DNA of 64,000 nt from Achromobacter sp. UMC46 (GCF_014170335.1 NZ_LZZS01000004.1:496001-560000), one strand, 5' to 3'; positions 25,746 to 34,978 are shown, numbered from the stretch's first letter. A program made the numbers and translations. The notes: generated by a model not told the origin, from the letters alone.

Positions 25746-25788
25746 GGGCCGGATCCTTTGAAACATTGGATTCGGCCCTTTAGTTTTT
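25746..25788 (+). terminator. Rho-independent terminator after the cold-shock gene
   Basis: An 11-bp stem with one G-T pair (25746-25756 with 25768-25778), an 11-nt loop and a trailing TTTAGTTTTT form an intrinsic terminator. A smaller perfect 9-bp hairpin lies just before it at 25706-25729. Confidence 0.8.
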
Positions 25789-25894
25789 GGGGCGCATCCC
25801 GCACGCGGGGCATGAGCCGGCGCAGAATTCTACTCAGTTGCCCTAGCCCAGCCGGGGGGGGGGCGGCCTGGGGCAGGCCAAACCCCCCGTTTCG

Positions 25895-27145
25895 TCACTC
25901 CTTCTTGTACGCCAAGTAATCCAGATGGATACCGATATGGTCGGCGATGTAGCGGGCGTCGTGCCACACGCCCCAGATAAAGGAAGAGCTGCGGTTGGTC
26001 AGGTTGGGCAGACCCAGGAAGTAGATGCCTTTCTCGACGGAGATGCCGCGCTTGTGGATGGGGTATCCCTTGTCGTCGAAGGTGTCGACGTCGATCCAGC
26101 TGAAGTCGACTTTGAAGCCTGTCGCCCACAAAATGGTCTTGATGCCGGCCTCGGCCAGGTCCAGGCTGAGGATGGGGTAGGCAAGGCATTCCGGGTCGGG
26201 CAGCAGTTTCCAGGCATCGGGCTCGGGTGGCAGGTCCAGGCCGTTCTGCTCGATATAGGCGTCGGCTTCGCGCAGGACTTCGAAGTAGTCGGCATCGCCC
26301 TGGGCGACGTCGCGGGCAAGGTTGTCGGCGAAGCGCAGCACGCCGTTTTCGTACGAGGTCGTGATGCCGACGAGCTGGATGCCGTCGTGGGCAAGGCGCC
26401 GGAAGTCGACGGTCTTGCCGTTTTCGTAGCCGCTCACGGCAAAGGCGACGTGTTCGCGCTTGGGCTTTTTCTTGACTTCGTCCCACATTCCCAACGCCCC
26501 CAGCCACCAGCAGTAATCACGTCCGCGGTAGGAACGGGGCGGCCGGTAGTGTTCGCCCACCGACAGGTAGACGGTGCGGCCGGCCTGGCGGAGCTCTTCG
26601 GCGATCTGCGAGCCGGAGGCGCCCGCACCGACGACAAGCACGGCGCCGTCGGCCAATTGACCGGGGTTCTTGTAGGCCGAGGAATGCAGTTGCTGGATGC
26701 CGGCGTTTTCCGGCACGATGTTCGGGTAGGTGGGGACCTGGAAGGGGCCGGTCGCGGCGACCACATGCAGGGCTTCGATGGTGCCTTCGGAGGTCGTGAT
26801 GGTGAAGCCCGGGCGCTTGTCATTGCGCTGTACGCGTCGGACGTCGACGCCGGTGCGCACCGGCGCATTGAGCATCCTGGCGTAGTCCTCAAAGTACTGA
26901 GCCATGCGCTCTTTCGGCGGAAAGACGTCGGGACCGACGTCATCGAACTTCAAACCGGGAAAGCGGTCGTGCCAGGCGGGGCCGTTGGCCACCAGCGAGT
27001 CCCAGCGTTCAGAGCGCCAGCGCTCGGCGATCCGCTTGCGTTCCAGCACGATATGCGGAATCCCCATGGCGCCGAGGTGCTCGCTCATTGCGATGCCGGC
27101 CTGGCCGGCGCCGATCACCAGCGTATTGGTTTTTTCAATTGACAT
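25895..27145 (-). CDS. Flavin-containing monooxygenase-like NAD(P)/FAD oxidoreductase
   Basis: The 416-residue protein has an FAD motif VIGAGQAGIAMSEHL (about 10-24), a second nucleotide motif VVGAGASGSQIAEEL (about 170-184) and the late LWATGFKVDFSWID segment of flavin monooxygenases. The class oxygenates soft nucleophiles such as amines or sulfides using NADPH. The substrate is not evident. It is divergent from the PotA-like gene across a 409-bp gap and appears monocistronic. Confidence 0.85.
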   Translation of the reverse strand: MSIEKTNTLVIGAGQAGIAMSEHLGAMGIPHIVLERKRIAERWRSERWDSLVANGPAWHDRFPGLKFDDVGPDVFPPKERMAQYFEDYARMLNAPVRTGVDVRRVQRNDKRPGFTITTSEGTIEALHVVAATGPFQVPTYPNIVPENAGIQQLHSSAYKNPGQLADGAVLVVGAGASGSQIAEELRQAGRTVYLSVGEHYRPPRSYRGRDYCWWLGALGMWDEVKKKPKREHVAFAVSGYENGKTVDFRRLAHDGIQLVGITTSYENGVLRFADNLARDVAQGDADYFEVLREADAYIEQNGLDLPPEPDAWKLLPDPECLAYPILSLDLAEAGIKTILWATGFKVDFSWIDVDTFDDKGYPIHKRGISVEKGIYFLGLPNLTNRSSSFIWGVWHDARYIADHIGIHLDYLAYKKE

Positions 27146-27554
27146 TTGAAGATCCTAAGGAATACCGAGACCCTGGTGCGTCTCGAGGCTGACACGACGA
27201 TCAAGGAAAAGAAGGCTGGCGGACCGCGTGCACGATCAGGGTGCGCGCTGAACGATTGGCATGCAGTGTGACCTCGAAGCCCCGAGTTGATAACTTCGTT
27301 TTTCGGACGGCTGACTTAGGAAAAAGCAAAGGTGCCGGTTTTACCGGGCGGCGTGCGCCGCCGCGCTTGGGACCGTCGTGATTTCTTTTTTCCGATGGCC
27401 CCCATCAGCTTCGGCAACGCACTGGAAATAGGGCTTTACCGTATTCTTGACTGCACCAGAACGCTGGCGTCGCAGCCTTGCGTGCCATGCGGCCACCGCC
27501 TGTTTTTCCCGGAATCTTCGCGCCGGGAGACTGAACTCCGTGAGTGCAGCAGCC
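27146..27554. promoter_or_regulatory. Divergent region between the monooxygenase and PotA-like genes
   Basis: No gene is supported in these 409 bases. The region has mixed composition and a short palindrome, GGCGGCGTGCGCCGCC, near 27343. It must carry promoters for both flanking genes. TTGACT near 27448 could be a -35 but lacks a matching -10, so I do not place promoters. A GTG at 27540 could extend the PotA-like gene by five residues. Confidence 0.4.
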
Positions 27555-28676
27555 ATGCCGAATCTTCCCTTTGCCTCCGATAGCTCCAGCGCGGTCCGCC
27601 TGGAGGGAGTGGTCAAGAAATACCGCGGTCACGCGGTGCTCCAACAGGTATCCCTGAAGATCGAGCGCGGGGAATTCCTGACGCTGCTGGGCCCATCGGG
27701 CTGCGGCAAGACCACCTTGCTGAACCTGATCGCGGGCTTTGCGGATGCGGATGACGGCGAGATCTTCATCGACGACACGCCGGTCACGGCGCTGCCGCCA
27801 TATCAGCGCCAGATCGGCATCGTGTTCCAGAACTATGCGCTGTTCCCGCACATGCCCGTCGAACGCAACATCGCGTATGGCCTGCGGATGCGGCGCGTGC
27901 CGGCCGCCGAGATCGAGCAGCGGGTGCGTGAAGCCATGGCCCTGGTGAAGCTGGACGGACTGGGCGAGCGCAAGCCGCGTGAGCTGTCAGGCGGCCAGCA
28001 GCAGCGCGTGGCGCTGGCGCGAGCCCTGGTGATTCGTCCCAAGGTGTTGTTGCTTGACGAGCCGTTTTCGGCGCTGGACAAAAGCCTGCGCGGCGCCATG
28101 CAGGTGGAGATCCGCGACATCCAGCGCAGGCTGGGCGTGACGACGATTTTCGTCACGCATGACCAGGGCGAAGCGCTCAGCATGTCGGATCGCATCGCCG
28201 TGATGAACCAGGGCGTGATCCGGCAGGTCGCTACGCCGGACGAGCTCTACCGCAACCCGCAGGATCCGTTCGTGGCGTCGTTCCTGGGTGATGTCAACAT
28301 CCTGCCCGCGCACTATCACGGCAGCAGCGCCGACACCATCCAGTTGCGCCTGGGGGCGGGGCTGACGCATATCCCCCGCCAGCGCCTGGTGGGCGGTTCG
28401 CACCAGGGCCACCGGCTTGATCTCTACGTGCGGCCGGAGCATATCAAGCTGGAAGCCCTGCACAGCGGATCGATCGTGAGCGGCACGGTCGTCAACCACG
28501 TGTTCCAGGGCGACCACGTCGATCTGTACCTGGAGGTGCACATTCCCGTGGAAGGGCGCCAGCACGTGATGGTGCGCACCTTCGACCTGAACTGCATCCA
28601 TGAATGGCCCGTGGGCGCCGTGGCGGGACTTGCGCTGCCCGGCCACGGGGTCAGTGTCTTCAACGCGCCGTCCTGA
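27555..28676 (+). CDS. PotA-type ABC transporter ATP-binding protein
   Basis: The 373-residue ATPase has Walker A GPSGCGKTT, signature [14 protein letters not shown], Walker B LLLDEPFSALDKSLR and a C-terminal TOBE-like domain (about 280-373) as in spermidine/putrescine or iron importers. No permease gene is beside it on this strand. The only permeases of matching type are the PotB/PotC-like pair encoded at 32197-33874 on the opposite strand, which lack an ATPase of their own class. The pairing is inferred. Confidence 0.9.
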   Translation: MPNLPFASDSSSAVRLEGVVKKYRGHAVLQQVSLKIERGEFLTLLGPSGCGKTTLLNLIAGFADADDGEIFIDDTPVTALPPYQRQIGIVFQNYALFPHMPVERNIAYGLRMRRVPAAEIEQRVREAMALVKLDGLGERKPRELSGGQQQRVALARALVIRPKVLLLDEPFSALDKSLRGAMQVEIRDIQRRLGVTTIFVTHDQGEALSMSDRIAVMNQGVIRQVATPDELYRNPQDPFVASFLGDVNILPAHYHGSSADTIQLRLGAGLTHIPRQRLVGGSHQGHRLDLYVRPEHIKLEALHSGSIVSGTVVNHVFQGDHVDLYLEVHIPVEGRQHVMVRTFDLNCIHEWPVGAVAGLALPGHGVSVFNAPS

Positions 28677-28758
28677 AGCCGGTTTCACGCGATGCCCCTT
28701 CCTGGCGGCCGCGCCTGCGCAGCCGCCGAGTTTCCATTCGTCTGCGAGGCACAGTGCC

Positions 28759-29757
28759 ATGAATCAAATCCCCGCTGAAATGCAAGCCATCGTCGCCCGC
28801 GAGCCGGGCGACGCCACCGTGTTGACGCTGGCTGGCAGGCCGGTACCGGCGCCCGGGCCCGGAGAAGTGTTGCTGCGCGTGCTTTCGGCCGGCATCAACC
28901 GGCCCGACATCATGCAGCGCCAGGGCGTGAGCAAGCCGGCGCCGGGCGTGACCGACGTGCTGGGGATGGAAGCTTGCGGCGAGGTCGCGGCGTGCGGACC
29001 CGGCGTGCTGGCGTCCTTGCTTGGGCAGCGTCTGATGAGCCTGCTTGCGGGCGGGGGCTATGCGCCGTGGTGCGTGGCGCGCGTGGATCATTCCCTGGCA
29101 GTGCCAGAGGGGCTGGACGACGCGCAGGCAAGCGCCCTGCCGGAAGGCCTGTTCACCGTCTGGCACAACCTGTTCGAACTCGGCCACCTGCGCATGGGTG
29201 AGACCGTGCTGATCCATGGCGGCGGCGGTGGCATCGGCACGCTGGCCATCCAGATGGCGCATGCCGCCGGCGTGCGGGTCATCGCCACGGACGGCGAACG
29301 CGATCGCTTGGATGCCCTGCGCGAACTCGGCGCCGACGAGGTGATCTGCTTTCATGACACGGATTTCGTGGAAGCCTGCGCGGCTTTCACGCAGGGCCGT
29401 GGCGTGGACGTCGTGCTGGATATCGTCGGCGGCGACTATGTGCGGCGCAATCTGCAGGCGCTGGCCTTCGGCGGGCGCCACGTGAGCCTTTCCTTTCTGC
29501 AGGGGTCGGCCGTCAACATCGAACTGCTGACCCTGATGCAAAAGCAGTTGAGCTTGCACTCTTCGACCATGCGTCCGCAAACCGATGCCGAGAAGGCTCG
29601 GATGGCGGTCGCGCTCAGGCGCCATGTGCTGCCGTTGGTGGCCGCGGGCCGCATCCGGCCCAGGATGGCGCAAAGCCTGCCCCTGGCCGACGCCGTACGC
29701 GCGCATCAGTTGCTGGAAAGCGGCAAGGTGTTCGGCAAGCTGGTCCTCAAACCCTGA
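28759..29757 (+). CDS. NAD(P)H quinone oxidoreductase (zinc-free MDR family)
   Basis: The 332-residue protein matches the quinone oxidoreductase/PIG3 branch: MQAIVAREPG start region, AGINRPDIMQRQG, and the NADPH-binding LIHGGGGGIGTLAIQMAHAAG near residue 153. Zinc ligands of alcohol dehydrogenases are not seen. The ATG at 28759 is chosen because homologous sequence begins there. It follows the ATPase gene in one apparent operon and may detoxify a quinone or enone intermediate. Confidence 0.88.
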   Translation: MNQIPAEMQAIVAREPGDATVLTLAGRPVPAPGPGEVLLRVLSAGINRPDIMQRQGVSKPAPGVTDVLGMEACGEVAACGPGVLASLLGQRLMSLLAGGGYAPWCVARVDHSLAVPEGLDDAQASALPEGLFTVWHNLFELGHLRMGETVLIHGGGGGIGTLAIQMAHAAGVRVIATDGERDRLDALRELGADEVICFHDTDFVEACAAFTQGRGVDVVLDIVGGDYVRRNLQALAFGGRHVSLSFLQGSAVNIELLTLMQKQLSLHSSTMRPQTDAEKARMAVALRRHVLPLVAAGRIRPRMAQSLPLADAVRAHQLLESGKVFGKLVLKP

Positions 29758-29772
29758 CAAACGGAGAACGGA

Positions 29773-30387
29773 TTGAAACTTCTCTATGCCCCGACGTCCC
29801 CCTTCGTGCGCAAGGTCATGGTGTGCGCGCACTTGACCGGCCAGGCCAAACAGATTGAATGGCTGGCCAGCGCCGCGCATCCGGTCAACCGCGACACGCG
29901 CATCGCCGCCCACAATCCGCTGGCCAAGGTGCCCACCCTGATCCTGCCGGACGGCAGAGCGCTGTATGACAGCCGGGTGATCTGCGAATACCTGGCCGAG
30001 GCCGCCGGCGATACGCAGTTGTTTCCGGCAGGTCCGGCCCGATGGGTGGCGTTGACGCGCCAGGCCCTGGGCGACGGCTTGCTGGACGCCGCCCTGCTGG
30101 CGCGCTACGAGCACACGGCCCGGCCGGCCGAAATCCAGTGGCCCCAATGGCGCGAGGCGCAGCTCGTCAAAGTCCAGGCCTGCCTGGCGGATATCGAGTC
30201 GCAGGCAGACGACCTGCCGCGAACGCATCCGAGCATCGGCGACCTGACCCTCGCCTGCGCCCTGGGGTATCTGGATTTCCGCTTCCCCGAATTGGACTGG
30301 CGCACCGCGCATCCGCGCGCCGCGGCGTGGTTCTCCGTGTTCAACGAATTGCCTGCCATGCAGGCGACCCTTCCCCATGACGCCTGA
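29773..30387 (+). CDS. Glutathione S-transferase-like protein
   Basis: The 204-residue protein has a thioredoxin-like N-terminal domain (LLYAPTSPFVRKVMVC, NPLAKVPTLIL, YDSRVICEYL) and a helical C-terminal domain, as in bacterial GSTs. It starts at TTG (29773) with GGAG upstream, so translation may be modest. It sits between the quinone oxidoreductase and the dehydroquinase-like gene in the same operon. The substrate is unknown. Confidence 0.88.
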   Translation: MKLLYAPTSPFVRKVMVCAHLTGQAKQIEWLASAAHPVNRDTRIAAHNPLAKVPTLILPDGRALYDSRVICEYLAEAAGDTQLFPAGPARWVALTRQALGDGLLDAALLARYEHTARPAEIQWPQWREAQLVKVQACLADIESQADDLPRTHPSIGDLTLACALGYLDFRFPELDWRTAHPRAAAWFSVFNELPAMQATLPHDA

Positions 30388-30397
30388 GACTGCCTCC

Positions 30398-30868
30398 ATG
30401 ACGACGCCGAGCGCAACCCCAACATCTTCCACGGTGTGGTTTCTTAACGGGCCGAACGCCAATCTCTACGGACTGGACGCCAACAAGACCTATGGCTCCG
30501 ACAGTTTTCCCGTGTTGCAGCAGCGCTGCGAAAGCAAGGCCGCCTCGCTGGGCATCCAGTTGAACTTCGTCCAGTCCAACCACGAAGGCCAACTGGTCGA
30601 CTGGATCCAGGAAGCCCGCGGCACCGCTCAGGGCGTCATCATCAACGCGGCTGGCCTGACCTATTCGTCGGTGCCCATCCTCGATGCCTTGTTATCCTTT
30701 CCGGGCAGGATCATCGAAGTCCACATGAGCAACATCTGGCGGCGTGAAGCCTTCCGCCATCATTCCTATATTTCCAAGGCCGCGGATGGTGTCATCGCGG
30801 GGCTGGGCGGCGATGGCTATGAGCTTGCCATCGAGGCCATGTCCCGCCTGATCAACCGCGGCACCTGA
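30398..30868 (+). CDS. Type II dehydroquinase-like protein with altered active site
   Basis: The 156-residue protein has the AroQ fold signatures GPNANLYG (18-25), INAAGLT, EVHMSNIWRREAFRHHSY and GLGGDGYELA. AroQ dehydrates 3-dehydroquinate in the shikimate pathway. The active-site Tyr (Y32), Asn and second His are kept. The catalytic Arg in the lid (RREP in the M. tuberculosis enzyme) is missing, replaced by LDANK, and the first active-site His (GLTHTS) is Tyr. It may act on another substrate. An in-frame ATG at 30377 overlapping the GST gene is an alternative start. Confidence 0.8.
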   Translation: MTTPSATPTSSTVWFLNGPNANLYGLDANKTYGSDSFPVLQQRCESKAASLGIQLNFVQSNHEGQLVDWIQEARGTAQGVIINAAGLTYSSVPILDALLSFPGRIIEVHMSNIWRREAFRHHSYISKAADGVIAGLGGDGYELAIEAMSRLINRGT

Positions 30869-30879
30869 GGTAGACCGCC

Positions 30880-31839
30880 ATGCCCGCATCCCCCCGCCCC
30901 GCCGTGTCGGGCGCAATGATCTTCTATAGCGATTTCGACGACTACACGGCCTGGCGCGATGCCATGCAGGCGCGGCTGCCGGACTTGCGCGTGGTGCACG
31001 GCAACGACGCGCACGATCCGGCCGACATCCACTACGCGTTGGTCTGGAAGGCGCCGCAGCGCTTCTTCGACCGCATGAAGAACCTGCGCCTCATCGTGAA
31101 TCTGGGCGCGGGGGTGGATTCACTCGTCGGCCGCGAGGACCTGCCCGCCGAGGTGCCCATCACGCGCATCACCGATCCCAACATGGCGCGCATGATGGCG
31201 GGCTATGTGCTGTTCGCCACCCTGCGCCATGCGCGCGACATTCCGTATTTCGAAGCGGCGCAGCGGCGGGGCGAATGGGCCTATCGCCATCCCCGTTCGC
31301 CGGAGACGGTGCGCGTGGCCGTGCTGGGCCTGGGCGAACTGGGCGCCTGCGCGGCGCGGGAACTGTCCCGCCAGGGGCTGACGGTGCTGGGCTGGTCGCG
31401 CAGCCCGCGCAATGTCGAAGGCATCGAGTGCCATGCCGGCATGGCGTCGCTGGATACCGTGCTGTCGCGCGCCGACATCCTTGTGGTAATGCTTCCGCTT
31501 ACGCCGCAGACGCGCGGCCTGCTGGACCGCGAACGCCTCCAGCGCCTGCCGCGCGGCGCGGCGCTGATCAATGTGGCCCGGGGCGCACTGGTGGACCAGG
31601 CCGCCTTGACCGACTTGCTGCGCAACGGCCATCTGGGCGGCGCGACGCTGGATGTTTTCGAGCGCGAACCCCTGCCGCCAGGCGACCCGCTCTGGGCGAT
31701 GGAAAACGTGCTGATCACGCCCCACCTGGCTTCGGTTGCCATTCCGGCATCGGCCGCCGAACAGATCGCCGACAACGTGCAGCGTGTCAGCCAGGGCCTG
31801 GAGCCCGCTAACCGCGTCGATCCGGCGCGCGGCTATTGA
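30880..31839 (+). CDS. D-2-hydroxyacid dehydrogenase (GhrA-like)
   Basis: The 319-residue protein is of the glyoxylate/hydroxypyruvate reductase A type: NAD(P) motif VLGLGELGACAA (about 148-159), catalytic Arg in NVARGALVD, Glu in DVFEREPLP and His in TPHLAS. It would reduce glyoxylate, hydroxypyruvate or a related 2-oxoacid. It is the last gene of the plus-strand operon and is followed by a long inverted repeat. GAGGT lies just before the ATG. Confidence 0.88.
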   Translation: MPASPRPAVSGAMIFYSDFDDYTAWRDAMQARLPDLRVVHGNDAHDPADIHYALVWKAPQRFFDRMKNLRLIVNLGAGVDSLVGREDLPAEVPITRITDPNMARMMAGYVLFATLRHARDIPYFEAAQRRGEWAYRHPRSPETVRVAVLGLGELGACAARELSRQGLTVLGWSRSPRNVEGIECHAGMASLDTVLSRADILVVMLPLTPQTRGLLDRERLQRLPRGAALINVARGALVDQAALTDLLRNGHLGGATLDVFEREPLPPGDPLWAMENVLITPHLASVAIPASAAEQIADNVQRVSQGLEPANRVDPARGY

Positions 31840-32196
31840 AGGGCTCGGCGGGCTCGCTCGGATGTTAGAGCTTGCGGATGTCAGGGTTCTGAACTCGCCG
31901 AGGCTGCCCTGCGCCATTCCGATGCTCGCCCCACTGGGGCTGCGCTTCGGATGGCTCCGGGGTCCTCGCCTTACAGCCGCCCAATGCGAGGGTTCTGAAA
32001 CCCGTTCATAGGTAGATGCCGGCGGCCTTGAACTCGCTCATGGGCAGATGCCGTGAGCCGGGGGCCGGGCGGAGGGATCCGAAGCGCAGGACCACCGGGC
32101 CGAGCATCGGAATCCCGCAGTCCGGACTCCGGCGGCTCAAGAACGAACGAACCCGACGTCACAAAATAAAACGTCAACATTCCACTCAAAAATTCT
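31840..32196. other. Non-coding convergent gap with repeats
   Basis: No gene is supported in these 357 bases between convergent operons. Besides the long inverted repeat described separately, AGGGTTCTGAA appears twice (near 31883 and 31989), GAACTCGC twice and GATGCCG twice, giving the impression of decayed duplicated units. The last 50 bases before the permease stop are AT-richer. Confidence 0.6.
31909..32120. repeat. Long imperfect inverted repeat
   Basis: The left arm at about 31909-31958 and the right arm at about 32071-32120 are reverse complements at roughly 40 of 48 positions, including two 13-base perfect blocks (ATTCCGATGCTCG and CTGCGCTTCGGAT). The ~110-bp spacer carries short direct repeats. 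It could fold into a large hairpin on either RNA and end both converging operons, or be a remnant of a dispersed repeat. Confidence 0.65.
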
Positions 32197-33018
32197 CTAG
32201 TGGTTGTCCTCGATATTGAGGATCCTGCCCAACCCGAGAAAGCGGTTGGCGAATATCAGCAACGTGGCCGTCACCACGATATACACCACCGACAGCGCGG
32301 CCAGGGTCGGGTCGGCGAACTCGCGCACATAGTTGTACATGGTCACCGGCAGGGTCTGCGTGTTCTGGGTGGTCACGAACAACGACGCGGTGAATTCGCT
32401 GAACGACATGATGGCGGCGAACAGCCAGCCGCCGAACAGGCCGGGTGCCAGCAAGGGCACGGTGATCGTGAACAGGACCCGCACGGGCGAGGCGCCCAGG
32501 CTGGCGGCGCTCTGCTCCAGGCGTTCGTCCAGGTTCTCCATCGAGACATAGACGCTGCGCAGCACGAATGGCAGCACGAGGATGACGTGGCACAGGATCA
32601 CGATGCCGTAGCCGCGATCAATGTTCAGCTGCGCCACCAAGATCAGCAGGCCCAGCCCCACGGTGAAATGCGGGATCACCAGCGGTGAAAGCAAAATGGC
32701 CTGCAGGATGTTCTTGCCGGGAAACGCCATGCGCTTGACCGCGATCGCCAGTCCGGTGCCGATGACCAGCGCCAGCAACGACGACCAGAACGTCACCACC
32801 ATGCTGGCGCGAAAGCCGTCGCGGAAGTCGGAGTAGGTGAAGACACGCTCGAACCAGCGCCAGGACCAGGCCTGCGGCGGAAACGTCAGCAAGGCCTTTT
32901 CATTGAAGGAAGCCAGCACCACCACCACGACCGGCAGCAGCACGAAGGCGAGGATGAGCGTGATCAGCACGGGCGCGCCGATGCGCAGCCACAGGGGAAG
33001 AGATTTACGGAGACCCAT
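32197..33018 (-). CDS. PotC-like ABC transporter permease
   Basis: The 273-residue permease has six predicted helices, starting VLITLILAFVLLPVVVVVLA, and the EAA loop EQSAASLGASPVRVLFTITV. It is of the spermidine/putrescine type. It starts 1 bp after the stop of the PotB-like gene. The ATG at 33018 is preferred over one 39 bases upstream that would overlap the neighbour. Confidence 0.9.
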   Translation of the reverse strand: MGLRKSLPLWLRIGAPVLITLILAFVLLPVVVVVLASFNEKALLTFPPQAWSWRWFERVFTYSDFRDGFRASMVVTFWSSLLALVIGTGLAIAVKRMAFPGKNILQAILLSPLVIPHFTVGLGLLILVAQLNIDRGYGIVILCHVILVLPFVLRSVYVSMENLDERLEQSAASLGASPVRVLFTITVPLLAPGLFGGWLFAAIMSFSEFTASLFVTTQNTQTLPVTMYNYVREFADPTLAALSVVYIVVTATLLIFANRFLGLGRILNIEDNH

Positions 33019-33019
33019 G

Positions 33020-33874
33020 TCAGTGTCCTCCAATGACCTTGAGACGGCGCGTGACACGGCCGAGCAGTATCAGCGAGATCGCCGTCAGGCCCAGGCCCAT
33101 GACGCTCAGGCTGGCCGCCAGGGGAAAGTTCATCGACGAGAATCCCAGCTGGTAGACCAGTGTGGAAACCGTCGGGACACGACCTCCGCCGATCATTTGG
33201 GGCGTGGCGAAGGCGCTGAACGTCCAGGCGAACGACGTCGTGATGCTGGCCAGAATTCCCGGCATCGACAACGGAAGCGTGATGGTCAGGAACGTTCGCA
33301 CCGGCCCCGCACCCAGGCTCTCGGCCGCTTTCTCGTAATCGCGGTCGATGTGCGAGATGGCGGTAGCCAGCATCAGCACGACCACCGGGACGGTGACGTG
33401 CACCAGCGCCACCAGTACGCCAAGATGGCTGAACATCAGCGCAAGCGGCGTATCGATCAGGCCCAGCTTGAGCAGCATCGAATTGATGAAGCCCGTGCTG
33501 CCCAGCACGATGATCCAGGAATAGGTGCGCACGATTTCGCCCAGGAAGAGCGGCGTGATGGATACGATCAGGATGAAAGACTTGATGTAGCGGTTTCGCA
33601 CCCTGACCAGCGCATACGCCAACGGGTACGCGACGAGCAGGGAGAAGATCGTGGTTTCCACGCTCAGGCGCAGAGTGTTGACAAAGGCATCGACGTAGAT
33701 CTGCTTGCCCATGCCGGAGAAATTCGTCAACGTCAGGCCGCCGACGTCCAGCGAACCGGGAATGAAAGTGCGCAAGCTGTACTGCAGCACGGCCGCCATG
33801 GCGACGCAGATGCACAGCGCGATGAAGCTGGCCGGGGATATCAGCCATCCCCTCAGGGTGGAACGCGCATCCAT
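33020..33874 (-). CDS. PotB-like ABC transporter permease
   Basis: The 284-residue permease has six helices and the EAA loop EKAAESLGAGPVRTFLTITL. It forms the membrane part of a PotBCD-type importer with the downstream PotC-like protein. The binding-protein gene lies upstream in the same operon. Confidence 0.9.
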   Translation of the reverse strand: MDARSTLRGWLISPASFIALCICVAMAAVLQYSLRTFIPGSLDVGGLTLTNFSGMGKQIYVDAFVNTLRLSVETTIFSLLVAYPLAYALVRVRNRYIKSFILIVSITPLFLGEIVRTYSWIIVLGSTGFINSMLLKLGLIDTPLALMFSHLGVLVALVHVTVPVVVLMLATAISHIDRDYEKAAESLGAGPVRTFLTITLPLSMPGILASITTSFAWTFSAFATPQMIGGGRVPTVSTLVYQLGFSSMNFPLAASLSVMGLGLTAISLILLGRVTRRLKVIGGH

Positions 33875-33910
33875 GGTTTACCCATCCTTCGTGTACGGTG
33901 AAAGCGTAGC

Positions 33911-33947
33911 GATGCCGCGGCCGGCAAGGCCGCGAGGCCGCGGTATC
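33911..33947 (-). other. Hairpin after the PotD-like gene
   Basis: A 12-bp stem with one G-T pair (33911-33922 with 33936-33947) and a 13-nt loop lies 5 bp past the binding-protein stop. No T tract follows. Such hairpins often protect binding-protein mRNA and lower expression of the downstream permeases. Confidence 0.5.
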
Positions 33948-33952
33948 GGCAA

Positions 33953-34978
33953 TCAGTTCATGATGTTCTCGGTAAACCACTTGCGCCACTCGGCAGTCTT
34001 TTCGGCGCGCAGCTTGTCATCGATGACGATGGCCTGGGTATCCCATTGCTGCTTGGTCGTGAAGACGCCCGGCAGCGCGGCGTCTTCGGGCGAGACCTTG
34101 GCGTCGTCGATGACGGGGCTGGCCTTCTTGGCGGCCACGATCTTTGCCTGCACTTCCGGCGACAGCGCGATGTTCATGAACTTGTGCGCCAGGTCGGACT
34201 TGGCGGTGCCTTTCATGATGCCCATGGTGTCGACCCCCAGCACCGCGCCTTCCTTGGGCATCACCACCTTGATCGGCACGCCCTGGCCGATCATGTAGTA
34301 GGCGTTCATGGACAGCACGATCTGCACGGGCGTCTCGCCGGCGGCGATCAGTTGCTGGCTGTTGGCATCGTTGGTGTAGAAGGCCTTGAAGTTGGGCTTC
34401 AGGGCCTTGAGTTTTTCCTGGCCCTTTTCCCAGCTGCTCGCGTCGCCGCCCGAGAGCAAAGCCGAGATGTCGATGATATGGCTGGGGTCGAAATCGGGCG
34501 CGGACAGCTTGCCTTTCAGCGCCGGGTTCCAGAGATCGTTCCAGCTGTTGAAGGTGATGCCGGCGGGAACCAGATCGGGGCGGTAGCCGATGGTGTACAC
34601 GTACGCCCAGCTGCCGATATGGTACGGGCTGATCTTGGCGCGGTCGACCAGGTGCGCGTAATTGGGGATTTTGCTCAGGTCCAGCTTTTCGTACAGACCG
34701 GCATTGACGTAGAGCCAGCCGATGTGCGATGTGGTGAACGTGATGTCGCTTTCCGGCTTGTTGGCGAGCTTGGCCTTGTTCAGGCGGTCGATGGTGCCGC
34801 CCGTGATGTACTTCACCGGCACCCCGGTCTGCCGCGTGAACTCCTTGGCGATGGTCTCATCGATAAGGTCCCGGAAGCTGCCGCCCCAGGTGCTTACCAC
34901 GAGGGCATCCTGCGCATGCGCCGTGCCGGCGAGGGCCGCGCCGGCAAGCATGCCCGCGCAAATGAGTTTTTTGATCAT
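33953..34978 (-). CDS. PotD-like substrate-binding protein
   Basis: The 341-residue protein has a signal peptide (1-22, ending AHAQDA) and the spermidine/putrescine-binding fold: LVVSTWGGSFRDLIDE, FTRQTGVPVKYITGG and a late FMNIALSPEVQAKIVA. A strong AAGGGG site precedes the ATG. The ligand is not evident; family members bind polyamines, thiamine-like or other small cations. Confidence 0.9.
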   Translation of the reverse strand: MIKKLICAGMLAGAALAGTAHAQDALVVSTWGGSFRDLIDETIAKEFTRQTGVPVKYITGGTIDRLNKAKLANKPESDITFTTSHIGWLYVNAGLYEKLDLSKIPNYAHLVDRAKISPYHIGSWAYVYTIGYRPDLVPAGITFNSWNDLWNPALKGKLSAPDFDPSHIIDISALLSGGDASSWEKGQEKLKALKPNFKAFYTNDANSQQLIAAGETPVQIVLSMNAYYMIGQGVPIKVVMPKEGAVLGVDTMGIMKGTAKSDLAHKFMNIALSPEVQAKIVAAKKASPVIDDAKVSPEDAALPGVFTTKQQWDTQAIVIDDKLRAEKTAEWRKWFTENIMN

